A stretch of 64,000 nt of DNA from assembly GCF_009729095.1 (NCBI RefSeq), contig NZ_VTGX01000001.1:1674001-1738000 (forward strand), in the 5' to 3' direction. The notes below the pieces were generated by a model. That model was not told the origin of the DNA, did no database searches, and saw only the letters and a program-made list of their open reading frames with translations. Source of the stretch: Mycolicibacterium sp. CBMA 247. GTDB lineage: Bacteria; Actinomycetota; Actinomycetes; Mycobacteriales; Mycobacteriaceae. A program made the translations under genes and the position numbers. Positions 28,063 through 37,754 of the stretch are shown one piece after another; the first letter of the stretch is position 1; every line of letters starts with the position of its first letter.

Positions 28063-28095
28063 CAGGCCCCGCCCAAGAATTCTGAGCGGGGCCTG
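28063..28095 (-). terminator. Terminator after icl
   Basis: CAGGCCCCGC (28063-28072) and GCGGGGCCTG (28086-28095) are perfect 10-bp arms with a 13-nt loop containing GAATTC. Located 28-60 bp after the icl stop and 31 bp upstream of fadB2. Confidence 0.7.
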
Positions 28096-28122
28096 CGCTG
28101 TCAACCTTTGGCGGTCGAGGGT

Positions 28123-29409
28123 CTAGTGGAACTGCCCCTCTTCGGTGGAACCGGCCAGCGCGGTGGTCGAGCTGGTCGGGTCAACCGTGGTGGCGATCCG
28201 GTCGAAGTAGCCGGCGCCGACCTCACGCTGGTGCTTGGTGGCGGTGTAACCGCGCTCCTCGGCGGCGAACTCGCGCTCCTGCAGCTCGACGTAGGCCTTC
28301 ATCTGCTCACGTGCGTAGCCGTGGGCCAGGTCGAACATCGAGTAGTTGAGGGCGTGGAAGCCGGCCAGGGTGATGAACTGGAACTTGAAGCCCATCGCGC
28401 CCAGCTCGCGCTGGAACTTGGCGATGGTGTCGTCGTCCAGGTGCTGGCGCCAGTTGAACGACGGCGAGCAGTTGTAGGACAGCATCTGGTCCGGGAACTC
28501 GGCCTTGACGCCCTCGGCGAACTTCTTGGCCAGCTCCAGGTCCGGGGTGCCGGTCTCCATCCAGATCAGATCGGCGTACGGCGCGTAGGCCTTGGCGCGG
28601 GCGATGCACGGCTCCAGGCCGTTCTGCACCCGGTAGAAGCCCTCGTTGGTGCGCTCACCGGTGATGAACGGGCGGTCGCGCTCGTCCACATCCGAGGTGA
28701 TCAGGGTGGCGGCCTCGGCATCGGTACGGGCGATGACCAGGGTGGGAACGTCTGCCACGTCGGCGGCGAGACGCGCCGAGGTCAGGGTGCGGATGTGCTG
28801 CTGGGTCGGGATCAGCACCTTGCCACCGAGGTGGCCGCACTTCTTCTCCGAGGCCAGCTGGTCCTCCCAGTGCGATCCGGCGACGCCGGCGGCGATCATG
28901 GCCTTCTGCAGCTCGTAGACGTTGAGCGCGCCACCGAAGCCGGCCTCACCGTCGGCCACGATCGGGGCCAGCCAGTTCTCCACCGAGGTGTCGCCCTCGA
29001 CCTTGGCGATCTGGTCGGCGCGCAGCAGCGCGTTGTTGATCCGGCGGACCACCTGCGGCACCGAGTTGGCCGGGTAGAGGCTCTGGTCGGGGTAGGTGTG
29101 GCCGCTCAGGTTGGCGTCACCGGCGACCTGCCAGCCCGACAGGTAGATGGCCTTGAGGCCGGCGCGCACCTGCTGCACGGCCTGGTTGCCGGTCAGCGCG
29201 CCCAGCGCGTTGACGAAGTCCATGTCGTGCAGCTGGTCCCACAGCACCTCGGCGCCACGGCGGGCCAGGGTGTTCTCCTCGACAACGGAACCCTGCAGGG
29301 CAACCACGTCGGCCGGGGTGTAGGTACGGGTGATGCCCTTCCAGCGGGGGTTGTGATCCCAATCGTGCTGGATCTGTTCCGGTGACTTGGGGGTGCCCAC
29401 GGTCGACAT
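28123..29409 (-). CDS. icl: Isocitrate lyase (Icl1)
   Basis: A 428-residue glyoxylate-shunt enzyme that splits isocitrate to glyoxylate and succinate, also acting as methylisocitrate lyase in mycobacteria. The catalytic loop KKCGH is at 189-193 (Cys191), and the acidic metal-binding blocks [17 protein letters not shown] and [10 protein letters not shown] are present. AAGGAG lies 7 nt upstream of ATG 29409. The long upstream region carries RamB-like motifs, consistent with control by the RamB homologue encoded nearby. Confidence 0.97.
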   Translation of the reverse strand: MSTVGTPKSPEQIQHDWDHNPRWKGITRTYTPADVVALQGSVVEENTLARRGAEVLWDQLHDMDFVNALGALTGNQAVQQVRAGLKAIYLSGWQVAGDANLSGHTYPDQSLYPANSVPQVVRRINNALLRADQIAKVEGDTSVENWLAPIVADGEAGFGGALNVYELQKAMIAAGVAGSHWEDQLASEKKCGHLGGKVLIPTQQHIRTLTSARLAADVADVPTLVIARTDAEAATLITSDVDERDRPFITGERTNEGFYRVQNGLEPCIARAKAYAPYADLIWMETGTPDLELAKKFAEGVKAEFPDQMLSYNCSPSFNWRQHLDDDTIAKFQRELGAMGFKFQFITLAGFHALNYSMFDLAHGYAREQMKAYVELQEREFAAEERGYTATKHQREVGAGYFDRIATTVDPTSSTTALAGSTEEGQFH

Positions 29410-29548
29410 AGGACTGCTCCTTCGGGTTGTTTCCGTCGCCTTGCTCGGCCACCGCGTCGATCGCCTCTTACTTGCTAACGCCGCAGCAGCTTCACTGATG
29501 TGCTAACCCGACGATGGCACAGCCCATATCCGCAGGTCCACCCGTTTC

Positions 29549-29591
29549 AATTGCCAACTTTCGCCAAAGCGCTTAGCTAACTTGCAAAGGT
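29549..29591. promoter_or_regulatory. RamB-like motifs upstream of icl
   Basis: AATTGCCAACTTTCGCCAAAG (from 29550) and AACTTGCAAAGG (29580-29591) resemble the RamB recognition sequence (A-A-C-T-T-T-G-C-A-A-A type). The AATTGCCAA core recurs in the ramB upstream region at 30578. They lie 140-182 bp before the icl start. TGCTAAC occurs twice more at about 29473 and 29501. Nothing else is evident in 29410-29686. Confidence 0.45.
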
Positions 29592-29686
29592 TGCGAAGAA
29601 ATATGATGGCTGTACCGGTTCAGAAGCTACCGACGGGTAGCGCAAAGGCGCAGGTCAGTACGCTCGTACTGTTAAACCGGGAGGGG

Positions 29687-30508
29687 TCAGAGCGAGAACA
29701 GTGACGCGATCGCTTTTGTCTCGTCGCCGACGGCATATGTGAGCGTTCTAACAGTGCGGTCGGTGAGCCCATCACCGAATTTGTCGGTCGATCCGGCCGG
29801 GTGAACGTGCGACAGGATTTCGAGCTTCTCGCCGAGAGCCACCGCGGAATCGTGCTCGATGGTCACCCGCAGTGGGTTCTCCAGGAGCTCGGGATGGGAG
29901 TACAGGTAGTCCTCGACGACCGTCCAGTAGACCGAGTTGTTCATGTGGTCGAACAGGTCGATGTCGGACACCCGCACCGGGTACTCGCGGATCTCCAACG
30001 CGTCCTCACGACTACCGGCCTTCAGGTAGGACTTCCAGCGCAGGCGAGCCTCGTGGGTGGTGCGGCGCAGGCCCGACAGGAAGTCGTCAGAGATACGTGC
30101 CGGCCCCTGGGTCTCGCGGTTGATGTTGATCCAGAACGCCTCGGACTCCATCAGCCCGCCCTTGCGCCCGTCGATACGCACGCGCATCTCACACCATCGG
30201 TTGGACGTCCCGGAGCACCAGCGCCGCATCCGCAGGATGTCGCCGCCCTCGATGGGCCGGATCAGATCCACCATCGTGCGCCGGACGACCCATGCGGGAT
30301 GGACGTCTTCGTAGCCCATCTCCCGTAGTTGGTCCTGGCCGATGTCCTGGATGTGCCGGCACGCGCCGTCGAACCGCAGCCTGCCGGTGCGGTCGACATC
30401 GGCCATCCGCAGCGGCCATTCACGGTCGAAGACGTCGGGATGGGGATCGGGCACCGGCATCATCACCTTGTTCAGCCCGGTGGTCGAATTCTGCGCGGTT
30501 CCCGTCAT
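29687..30508 (-). CDS. Acyl-ACP thioesterase-family protein (FatA-like, Rv0466 homologue)
   Basis: About 273 residues with two hot-dog domains of the FatA/FatB type. The N-terminal domain holds RMADVDRTGRLRFDGACRHIQDIGQDQL and the second holds YPVRVSDIDLFDHMNNSVYW, the latter with the Asp/His/Asn pattern of thioesterase hot-dog folds. ATG 30508 is preferred because GGGAG lies 8-12 bases before it; ATGs at 30514 and 30577 also exist. Divergent from ramB. Acyl chain specificity unknown. Confidence 0.85.
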   Translation of the reverse strand: MTGTAQNSTTGLNKVMMPVPDPHPDVFDREWPLRMADVDRTGRLRFDGACRHIQDIGQDQLREMGYEDVHPAWVVRRTMVDLIRPIEGGDILRMRRWCSGTSNRWCEMRVRIDGRKGGLMESEAFWININRETQGPARISDDFLSGLRRTTHEARLRWKSYLKAGSREDALEIREYPVRVSDIDLFDHMNNSVYWTVVEDYLYSHPELLENPLRVTIEHDSAVALGEKLEILSHVHPAGSTDKFGDGLTDRTVRTLTYAVGDETKAIASLFSL

Positions 30509-30577
30509 GGTCATCTCCCAGTTGCTATCGCCTGAGCCGATCATGCCAGGCAGCCCGATGATGCCAGTAGTGCCCAA

Positions 30578-30596
30578 ATTGCCAAGAATGCAAAGT
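30578..30596. promoter_or_regulatory. RamB-like motif in the ramB upstream region
   Basis: AATTGCCAA (30578-30586) and AATGCAAAG (30588-30596) lie 32-50 bp before the ramB GTG and share a 9-mer with the icl upstream region. RamB autoregulation is known in related actinobacteria; assignment here is inference. Confidence 0.4.
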
Positions 30597-30627
30597 CCGC
30601 CTTCACACCCTTGTTAGGCTGTTTGAC

Positions 30628-32043
30628 GTGGCAAAAACGTTCGTCGGATCGCGGGTGCGGCAACTACGGAGCGAGCGTGGATTCAGCCAGGCAGCGCTGG
30701 CCCAGAAGCTGGAGATCTCACCCAGCTACCTCAACCAGATCGAGCACGACGTGCGCCCGCTGACGGTGGCGGTGCTGCTGCGCATCACCGAGGTCTTCGG
30801 GGTGGACGCGACGTTCTTCGCTCCCCAGGACGACACCCGACTGGTCGCCGAGATGCGCGAGGTCACGATGGATCGCGACCTCGGCGCCGACATGGACGTC
30901 GCCGAAGTCGCCGACATGGTGGCGGCCTACCCGAATTTCGCCCGCGCGATGGTCAACCTGCACCGTCGCTACCGGCTGACCACCACACAGTTGGCAGCCG
31001 CCACCGAAGACCGGTACTCCGACGGCAGCGGCAGCGGTTCGATCACCATGCCGCACGAGGAAGTGCGCGACTACTTCTACCAGCGGCAGAACTATCTGCA
31101 CGAACTCGACACCGCCGCCGAGGATCTCACCGCCAAGATCCGCATGCACCGCGGTGATCTGGCCGGCGAGCTGGCCAACCGACTGACCACCGTGCACGGC
31201 GTGCGGATCGTACGGCGCATCGATCTGGGCGACACCGTGCTGCACCGCTACGACCCGGCCACCAACACCCTGGAGATGGGCAATCACCTCTCCAGGGGCC
31301 AGCAGGTGTTCAAGATGGCGGCCGAGCTGGCCTTCCTGGAGTTCGGCGAACTCATCGACAAATTGGTCGACGAGGGCATGTTCACCAGCGCGGAGTCCCA
31401 CACCCTGGCCCGGCTCGGGCTGGCCAACTACTTCGCCGCGGCGACCGTGCTTCCCTACCGCCAGTTCCACGATGTTGCCGAGAACTTCCGCTACGACGTG
31501 GAACGGCTGTCGGCGTTCTACTCGGTGAGCTACGAGACCATCGCGCACCGGCTGTCCACCCTGCAGCGTCCGTCGATGCGCGGCGTGCCGTTCTCCTTCG
31601 TCCGGGTAGACCGCGCAGGCAACATGTCAAAGCGCCAGTCCGCCACTGGTTTTCACTTCTCCTCGTCGGGCGGCACCTGCCCGCTGTGGAACGTCTACGA
31701 GACATTCGGTAACCCCGGCAAGATCGGGGTGCAGATCGCCCAGATGCCCGACGGCCGCAACTACATGTGGGTGGCCCGCACCGTGGAGCGCCGCGCTTCG
31801 CGCTACGGGCAACCCGGCAAGACCTTCGCGATCGGGCTGGGATGCGAACTGCGCCATGCGCACCGGCTGGTGTATTCCGAAGGCCTGGACCTGTCCGGCG
31901 AGGTGGCCACGCCCATCGGATCCGGCTGCCGGGTGTGCGAGCGCGACAACTGCCCGCAACGCGCGTTCCCGGCACTCGGCAAGGCCCTGGACCTCAATGA
32001 GCACCGCTCGACGGTGTCACCGTATTTGGTGCGCCAGCCGTAG
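30628..32043 (+). CDS. ramB: Acetate metabolism regulator RamB
   Basis: A 471-residue MerR/XRE-type regulator that represses glyoxylate and acetate genes in corynebacteria and mycobacteria. An N-terminal XRE HTH (about 7-60, LRSERGFSQAALAQKLEISPSYLNQIE) precedes an IrrE/ImmA-like central region (HTLARLGLANYFAAATVLPY) and a C-terminal DUF2083 part with the cysteine cluster GSGCRVCERDNCPQ. The HExxH of ImmA is replaced (SHTLAR), so protease activity is unlikely. GTG start at 30628. It lies beside its expected target icl. Confidence 0.93.
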   Translation: MAKTFVGSRVRQLRSERGFSQAALAQKLEISPSYLNQIEHDVRPLTVAVLLRITEVFGVDATFFAPQDDTRLVAEMREVTMDRDLGADMDVAEVADMVAAYPNFARAMVNLHRRYRLTTTQLAAATEDRYSDGSGSGSITMPHEEVRDYFYQRQNYLHELDTAAEDLTAKIRMHRGDLAGELANRLTTVHGVRIVRRIDLGDTVLHRYDPATNTLEMGNHLSRGQQVFKMAAELAFLEFGELIDKLVDEGMFTSAESHTLARLGLANYFAAATVLPYRQFHDVAENFRYDVERLSAFYSVSYETIAHRLSTLQRPSMRGVPFSFVRVDRAGNMSKRQSATGFHFSSSGGTCPLWNVYETFGNPGKIGVQIAQMPDGRNYMWVARTVERRASRYGQPGKTFAIGLGCELRHAHRLVYSEGLDLSGEVATPIGSGCRVCERDNCPQRAFPALGKALDLNEHRSTVSPYLVRQP

Positions 32044-32085
32044 CTGAGCGTCCTGAGAGCCCACACCTGTGCCAGACTCGGCTGG

Positions 32086-32637
32086 GTGAGTGCACTCGAG
32101 CCGGCCCGCATCGCACCGGGCGGATTCCGCGAGCTGGGCCCGGTCAACTGGGCCATCGCCAAGCTGGGCGCCAGGGCCATCCGGGCACCGAGGTTCACCC
32201 TGTTCAACGTGTTGGGCCAGCACAAGCTGCTGTTCTTGGCCTGGCTGCCGTATTCCGGGGTGCTGCTCGGCCCGCTGGGGAAGTTGCCGCGTCAGGACGC
32301 CGAGCTGGTGATCCTGCGGGTGGGGCATCTGCGTGATTGCGAGTACGAGCTGCAGCAGCACCGCCGGCTGGCCCGCAGCCGCGGCGTGGACGCCGAGACC
32401 CAGGCCCGGATCTTCGAAGGGCCCGACGCCGAGGGGCTGACCGACCGTCAGCGGGTGTTGATCACCGCGACCGACGAGTTCGTCGTCACCCGGTCGATCT
32501 CGGCGGAAACCTGGGCGGCCCTGTCCGCTTTGCTCACCAAGCAGCAGATCATCGAATTCTGCATGCTGGCAAGCCAATACGATGGCCTGGCCGCCATGAT
32601 GACGACCCTGCGGATCCCGCTGGACTTCCCGGACTAA
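32086..32637 (+). CDS. Carboxymuconolactone decarboxylase/AhpD-like protein (Rv0464c homologue)
   Basis: A 183-residue all-helical CMD-family protein. The family region is AELVILRVGHLRDCEYELQQHRRLARSRGVDAE. The usual AhpD CxxC is absent (RDCEYEL has one Cys), so peroxidase-type chemistry is doubtful. Start GTG 32086, with AGACTC nearby as a weak leaderless -10. It ends 7 bp before the convergent membrane gene. Function unknown. Confidence 0.85.
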   Translation: MSALEPARIAPGGFRELGPVNWAIAKLGARAIRAPRFTLFNVLGQHKLLFLAWLPYSGVLLGPLGKLPRQDAELVILRVGHLRDCEYELQQHRRLARSRGVDAETQARIFEGPDAEGLTDRQRVLITATDEFVVTRSISAETWAALSALLTKQQIIEFCMLASQYDGLAAMMTTLRIPLDFPD

Positions 32638-32644
32638 CCCAACC

Positions 32645-32914
32645 TCAGAGGTAGGTCACCCCGAGCAGCCCGAGCGAGAACAGCACCGGGGACACCGGCA
32701 GCGCCCACAGGAACGCCGCCCACGTGTGGGATTTCTCCTGGTACTTGCGCCAGCCGAAGTAGCCGCCGGCCGCGCCGCCGATGAAGGACAGCGCGGCGAC
32801 CAACAGCACCCATATGTTGACCCGGGAGCCCTCGGTCGCCAATGTGATGGCGGTCAGCCACAGGATGTGGCCGACCACCAATCCGGATATCCCGGCGACG
32901 ATCTCGTTTCTCAA
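32645..32914 (-). CDS. Small membrane protein (Rv0463 homologue), TTG start
   Basis: An 89-residue protein with three hydrophobic helices ([56 protein letters not shown]). The TTG at 32914 overlaps the lpdC stop as TTGA, and the encoded NEIVAGISG follows directly; any longer reading runs inside lpdC in another frame. Coupled to lpdC. Function unknown. Confidence 0.8.
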   Translation of the reverse strand: MRNEIVAGISGLVVGHILWLTAITLATEGSRVNIWVLLVAALSFIGGAAGGYFGWRKYQEKSHTWAAFLWALPVSPVLFSLGLLGVTYL

Positions 32915-34305
32915 AAGTTGATCATGTGGCCGGCCAGACCGTGGAAGCACTCCTGCAGAGCCTCCGACAAGGTCGGGTGGGTGTGCACGTTGCGGGCCAG
33001 CTCGTTGACGGTGAGGTCCCACTTCTGGGCCAGCGTCAGCTCGGGCAGCAGCTCGGACACGTCGGGTCCGATCAGGTGCCCGCCGATCAGCTCGCCGTAC
33101 TTGGCATCGGCGATCAGCTTCACGAAGCCGGTCGGGTCGGCCAGGCCATGAGCCTTGCCGTTGGCGGTGAACGGGAACTTGGCGACCTTGACGTCGTATC
33201 CCTCGGCGCGGGCCTGCTCCTCGGTCAACCCGAAGCTGGCCACCTGCGGCTGGCAGAACGTGGCGCGCGGCATCATCCGGTAGTCGCCCAGCTCCAGAGT
33301 CTCTGCGCCGCCGATGGTCTCGGCGGCGACAACGCCCTGTGCCTCGGCCACATGCGCCAGCTGCAGCTTGCCGGTGACATCGCCGATGGCGTAGATGCCC
33401 GGCACGTTGGTGCGCATGTAGTCGTCGATGTCGATGGCCTGGCGGTCGGTGAGCGCCACCCCGGCCACCTCCAGGCCGAAGCCCTCGACGTTGGGCCCGA
33501 AACCGATGGCCTGCAGCACCTTGTCGGCCTTGAGCTCCTCGGTATTGCCGTCCTTGCTCACGGTGACCTTGACGCTCGAGCCGTCATCCACGATCGCCTC
33601 GACCTTGGTACCGGTGAGGATCTTCACGCCCAGCTTCTTGTACTGCTTCTCGATCTCCTTGGAGACCTCGGCGTCCTCGTTGGGCAGGGCGCGCGGCAGG
33701 AACTCGACGATGGTGACGTCAACGCCGTAGTTCTTCAGCACGTAGGCGAATTCCATGCCGATGGCGCCGGCCCCGGCGACGATGATCGACCCCGGCAACT
33801 CACGCGAGAGGATCTGGGTTTCGTAGGTGACCACGTTGTCGGACAACGAGGTGCCCGGCACCAGGCGGGTCGATGACCCGGTGGCGATGATGGCGTTGTC
33901 GAAGGTGACTTCCTCGGTCCCACCGTCGTTCAGCTTGACCGACATCGACTTGGGCCCGGTGAACGATCCGTAACCGTGGATCTCGGTGATCTTGTTCTTC
34001 TTCATCAGGAAGTGCACACCGGCGACCCGGCCGTCGGCGACCTTGCGGCTGCGGTCGAAGGCGGCACCGTAGTCGAAGGTGGCCTCGCCGCTGATGCCGA
34101 AGGTCTTGGCTTCCTTGTTGAAGATGTGCGCGAGCTCCGCGTTGCGCAGCAACGCCTTGGACGGGATACACCCGACATTGAGGCACACGCCGCCCCAGTA
34201 TTTGGGTTCGACAATTGCGGTGTTCAGGCCCAGTTGGGCGGCGCGAATGGCCGCGACGTATCCACCGGGACCAGCTCCGAGAACGACGACGTCAAAGTGG
34301 GTCAC
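32911..34305 (-). CDS. lpdC: Dihydrolipoamide dehydrogenase LpdC
   Basis: A 464-residue FAD disulfide reductase serving as E3 of the pyruvate dehydrogenase complex and, in M. tuberculosis, the peroxynitrite reductase with AhpC/AhpD/DlaT. FAD motif [20 protein letters not shown], redox pair Cys41/Cys46 ([13 protein letters not shown]), NAD motif [15 protein letters not shown] and C-terminal HTHPTLSEA with the catalytic His/Glu. GTG start at 34305. Same position as Rv0462. Confidence 0.97.
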   Translation of the reverse strand: MTHFDVVVLGAGPGGYVAAIRAAQLGLNTAIVEPKYWGGVCLNVGCIPSKALLRNAELAHIFNKEAKTFGISGEATFDYGAAFDRSRKVADGRVAGVHFLMKKNKITEIHGYGSFTGPKSMSVKLNDGGTEEVTFDNAIIATGSSTRLVPGTSLSDNVVTYETQILSRELPGSIIVAGAGAIGMEFAYVLKNYGVDVTIVEFLPRALPNEDAEVSKEIEKQYKKLGVKILTGTKVEAIVDDGSSVKVTVSKDGNTEELKADKVLQAIGFGPNVEGFGLEVAGVALTDRQAIDIDDYMRTNVPGIYAIGDVTGKLQLAHVAEAQGVVAAETIGGAETLELGDYRMMPRATFCQPQVASFGLTEEQARAEGYDVKVAKFPFTANGKAHGLADPTGFVKLIADAKYGELIGGHLIGPDVSELLPELTLAQKWDLTVNELARNVHTHPTLSEALQECFHGLAGHMINF

Positions 34306-34335
34306 GTCCCCACCCTAGTGGGCGGCGCAATCGTG

Positions 34336-34830
34336 CTACCGCGCGATCCAGCCGAACACGTAGGCACCGTAGAAGACCGCCGCTGCCGCCACCGCCGCCA
34401 GGGGCGCCGACATCAGCGCGATGGCCAGGGCCGATACCACCGGCTTGCGCTGGGCCGTCGACGCCAGCAGGGCACCGACCGTGGTGACGACGAGGTAGAC
34501 CAGTACGACGAACACCGGCCAGGTCTTGTCCGCTGACTGATACCAGTAGTAGTACAGGCCTGCCCCTGCCCCCGCGGACACCAACCACACCGCGGCCAGG
34601 ACGCCCACGAACGTCCACCACTTCACCGACAGGTAGGTGCCTTCGACCACGACGGACGGTGCCGGGGCGGGCAGCGGCGCCGATGGCGCATCGTCGGACG
34701 CCGCCTGGTCCGGCGCCGCACCTTCCCGGGGCGTCGTTTCGGTCGACGATTCGTCGGCGACGACCTCGTTCTCCCCCGTGTCGAACAACGGGACGAAATC
34801 CGCGGTGGAGGTGTCGAGATCCTCAGGCAT
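34336..34830 (-). CDS. Membrane protein with acidic N-terminal tail (Rv0461 homologue)
   Basis: A 164-residue protein. Residues 1-60 are Asp/Glu/Ala/Pro-rich and cytoplasmic; hydrophobic segments follow at about 70-91 (WWTFVGVLAAVWLVSAGAGAG), 103-123 (WPVFVVLVYLVVTTVGALLA) and 132-160. It overlaps the preceding small membrane gene by 8 bp. Conserved next to lpdC in mycobacteria; function unknown. Confidence 0.82.
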   Translation of the reverse strand: MPEDLDTSTADFVPLFDTGENEVVADESSTETTPREGAAPDQAASDDAPSAPLPAPAPSVVVEGTYLSVKWWTFVGVLAAVWLVSAGAGAGLYYYWYQSADKTWPVFVVLVYLVVTTVGALLASTAQRKPVVSALAIALMSAPLAAVAAAAVFYGAYVFGWIAR

Positions 34831-35101
34831 TGGATGCCACCTGGATTATCGCCAGCGCGCCGAACCATCCAGGGGCGATGGCCAGGACGAATGCCCCGAG
34901 CGCGGTGACCCACCGCCGCCCCGAGACCAGGACCATCAGTATCCCGAGGACACCGGGTATTCCGAGGACGAGCGCGATCACCACATCGGGCCGGACGGTG
35001 ACCGTGACCAGCAGTGTCGTGGCGATCCCGGCCAGCAGCCCGACCGCTACGCCGACCAACATGGCGCCGGTCAGCAGCCACGCCCGTGGCAGCGGAATCA
35101 C
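34823..35101 (-). CDS. Small hydrophobic membrane protein (Rv0460 homologue)
   Basis: A 92-residue protein that is almost entirely hydrophobic, with segments at about 7-35, 40-60 and 64-88 and a short RRWV loop between the second and third. It overlaps the downstream gene by 8 bp, so the two are translationally coupled. No recognisable domain. Confidence 0.75.
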   Translation of the reverse strand: MIPLPRAWLLTGAMLVGVAVGLLAGIATTLLVTVTVRPDVVIALVLGIPGVLGILMVLVSGRRWVTALGAFVLAIAPGWFGALAIIQVASNA

Positions 35102-35136
35102 TCTTCGACGATAACGCCGCGACCCACGACGGCCCG

Positions 35137-35634
35137 CTACATCTGCGCGGCGCGTCCCCCGGGCACCGGGCAGGCGTCGGCGGCCTCGTCAACGATGTGG
35201 CTGCCGGTATCGGCCGGACGTGCACCGGCGCTGTACTGCGCGCCGGTCACCGGGGGCTGCTCGGCCAGCAGCTCGTTCTCGGTGTCGGTGAATGCCCTGC
35301 CGCGGGACAAGAACCTCATGCCTTCGGGCGCTTCCAGGCTGAAACCACCGCCCCGGCCGGGAACGACGTCGATCACCAGCTGGGTGTGCTTCCACGCCTC
35401 GAACTGCGGGCCGGAGATCCACACCGGCACCCCGGTTCCCACGTCGAGCACGGCCAGCAGGATGTCGCGGTCGCCGACGATGAACTCACCATCGGGATAA
35501 CACATCGGCGACGACCCGTCGCAGCACCCGCCGGACTGGTGGAACATCAACGCCCCGTGCCGCCCCTGCAGCCGTCCCAGCAGATCGGCGGCGGCCGCGG
35601 TGATCAGAGCCCGCGCCGGTGCTCGGCCCATCAC
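35137..35634 (-). CDS. DUF779 family protein (Rv0459 homologue)
   Basis: A 165-residue protein with the DUF779 signature HGALMFHQSGGCCDGSSPMCYPDGEFIVGDRDILLA (four Cys/His-rich positions likely to bind a metal) and GGGFSLEAPEGMRFLSRGRAF. DUF779 genes usually accompany an aldehyde dehydrogenase (Rv0458 in M. tuberculosis); here the next gene upstream is the divergent prolyl oligopeptidase and no such partner is adjacent. Function unknown. Confidence 0.88.
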   Translation of the reverse strand: MMGRAPARALITAAAADLLGRLQGRHGALMFHQSGGCCDGSSPMCYPDGEFIVGDRDILLAVLDVGTGVPVWISGPQFEAWKHTQLVIDVVPGRGGGFSLEAPEGMRFLSRGRAFTDTENELLAEQPPVTGAQYSAGARPADTGSHIVDEAADACPVPGGRAAQM

Positions 35635-35699
35635 ATCCTCGCTTCCGCCCGGCAGTGGTGTAGTTCAGCTCACAGTACGCGCGCGGTCACAATGTACGG

Positions 35700-37694
35700 G
35701 TGACAGCGGACCCGTACCTGTGGCTTGAGGACATCACCGGCGACGACGCGTTGGCGTGGGTGCGTGCCCACAACGATTCGACGCTCGCCGAGCTGAGCGG
35801 TGAGCGGTTCGAGACGATGCGCTCCGAGATATTGGAGATCCTCGACACCGATGCGCGGATCCCGTACCCGGGGCGGCGCGGTGAGTATCTGTACAACTTC
35901 TGGCGCGACGAGGCCAACCCGCGCGGGTTGTGGCGGCGCACCACACTGGAGAGCTATCGCACCGATGATCCGGACTGGGACGTGATCCTGGATCTGGACG
36001 AGCTGGCCCGGACCGAGGGCGAGAACTGGGTGTGGGCCGGGCCCGAGGTGATCGAGCCGGAGCACACGCTGGCCATGATCAGCCTGTCGCGCGGCGGCGC
36101 CGACGCCACCGTGGTGCGCGAGTTCGACATGCGGACACGAGAATTCGTGTCGGACGGGTTCGAGCTGGCCGAAGCCAAGTCCTCGGTGTCCTGGGAGGAC
36201 GAGGACACCCTGCTGGTGTGCACCGAATTCGGTGAAGGCTCGATGACCGAATCCGGTTATCCGCGTATCGCGAAGCGCTGGCGCCGCGGCGAGCCGTTGA
36301 CCAACGCCGAGACGGTGTACGAGGCCGAGCCGACCGATGTCCGGGTGATCGCCTCGATCGACCGGACTCCGGGCTTTGAGCACACCCGGCTGGGCCGCTA
36401 CACCGACTTCTACAACCGCATCCGCTTCGAAGTGCGTGACGGCGAGCTCATCGAACTCAAGGTCCCGACCGACTCGTCGTTGTCGCTGCACCGCGAGTGG
36501 CTGCTGATCTCGCTTCGGACGGACTGGCAAGTGGGTGAGGTCACCTACCCGGCCGGCGCCCTTCTGGGCACTACGTTCGACGATTTCCTGTCCGGCACAG
36601 CCGATCTCACGATGATCTACGAGCCCGACGCGCACAGCTGCCTGTCCAGTGTGCAGTGGACCAAAGAGAAGCTGATCCTCATCACGCTGCGCGATGTCGC
36701 CAGCCACGTCGAGGTCGTCACCCCCGGGACGTGGGAACACAGAGACGCACCGGACATTCCGCCGGCTGCGGACACCATCGTCGTCGACATCGATCACCTC
36801 GGTGACGAGGTCTTCTACAACTCAAGCGGATTCACCACCCCGTCGCGGCTGCTGCACGGCACCGCGGGCGGCCCGCTCGTCCAACTCAAGTCGGCACCCG
36901 CGTTCTACGACGCCGACGGCATCGGCGTCGAGCAGCACTTCGCCACGTCCAAGGACGGCACGAAGGTTCCGTACTTCGTCGTCGGGCGCCACGAAGAACC
37001 CAGCCCGACCTACCTCTACGGCTATGGCGGATTCCAGAACTCGCTCACCCCGGGCTACATCGGCGGGGTGGGCCGAGCCTGGCTGGCCCGCGGCGGCACC
37101 TACGTGCAGGCCAACATCCGGGGCGGCGGCGAATACGGCCCGGGCTGGCACAAGCAGGCGATGCGCGAGAACCGCCATGTGGTGTATGAGGATTTCGCCG
37201 CGATCGCCGCGGATCTGGTGCGCCGCGGCATCACCACGGTTGAGCAACTCGGCGCGTCCGGCGGCAGCAACGGCGGGCTGCTGATGGGCGTCATGCTGAC
37301 CCACTACCCGGAATTGTTCGGGGCGTTGGTGTGCAGTGTGCCGCTGCTGGACATGAAGCGTTTCCACCTGCTGCTCGCGGGTGCGTCGTGGGTGGCCGAG
37401 TACGGCAACCCCGACGATCCGGCGGACTGGGAATTCATGTCCAAATACTCTCCGTACCAGAATATTTCGAAGTCAGCGACGTATCCGCCGATCCTGATCA
37501 CCACATCGACCCGCGACGACCGGGTGCATCCCGGCCACGCCAGGAAGATGACGGCAGCATTGGCGGCCGCCGGGCACCGGGTGCTGTACTACGAGAACAT
37601 CGAGGGCGGCCACGGCGGCGCGGCCGACAACAAGCAGGCCGCGTTCAAAGCGGCGCTGACCCACGAGTTCCTGTGGCAGACGCTCGGAAGCTAA
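35700..37694 (+). CDS. Prolyl oligopeptidase family serine peptidase (Rv0457c homologue)
   Basis: A 664-residue S9 peptidase. The N-terminal part (about 60-400) is the seven-bladed beta-propeller that gates substrate size; the C-terminal alpha/beta-hydrolase has GGSNGG with catalytic Ser523, Asp in TSTRDDRVHPGHA and His in IEGGHGGAADN. YLYGYGGFQNSLTPGY starts the hydrolase domain. No signal peptide, so a cytosolic role on short peptides is likely. GTG start at 35700; CACAAT ends 6 nt before it. Confidence 0.94.
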   Translation: MTADPYLWLEDITGDDALAWVRAHNDSTLAELSGERFETMRSEILEILDTDARIPYPGRRGEYLYNFWRDEANPRGLWRRTTLESYRTDDPDWDVILDLDELARTEGENWVWAGPEVIEPEHTLAMISLSRGGADATVVREFDMRTREFVSDGFELAEAKSSVSWEDEDTLLVCTEFGEGSMTESGYPRIAKRWRRGEPLTNAETVYEAEPTDVRVIASIDRTPGFEHTRLGRYTDFYNRIRFEVRDGELIELKVPTDSSLSLHREWLLISLRTDWQVGEVTYPAGALLGTTFDDFLSGTADLTMIYEPDAHSCLSSVQWTKEKLILITLRDVASHVEVVTPGTWEHRDAPDIPPAADTIVVDIDHLGDEVFYNSSGFTTPSRLLHGTAGGPLVQLKSAPAFYDADGIGVEQHFATSKDGTKVPYFVVGRHEEPSPTYLYGYGGFQNSLTPGYIGGVGRAWLARGGTYVQANIRGGGEYGPGWHKQAMRENRHVVYEDFAAIAADLVRRGITTVEQLGASGGSNGGLLMGVMLTHYPELFGALVCSVPLLDMKRFHLLLAGASWVAEYGNPDDPADWEFMSKYSPYQNISKSATYPPILITTSTRDDRVHPGHARKMTAALAAAGHRVLYYENIEGGHGGAADNKQAAFKAALTHEFLWQTLGS

Positions 37695-37741
37695 CCGGGG
37701 CTCTACGAGAATTCGTGCGCGGCCGCGCCTGGTCGGGACAG

Positions 37742-37747
37742 TATTGT
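37742..37747 (+). promoter_or_regulatory. Candidate -10 (TATTGT) for the metallopeptidase gene, leaderless layout
   Basis: TATTGT ends 7 nt before ATG 37755, and no Shine-Dalgarno sequence fits in TCTCAAA, so a leaderless transcript is likely. Confidence 0.4.
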
Positions 37748-37754
37748 TCTCAAA

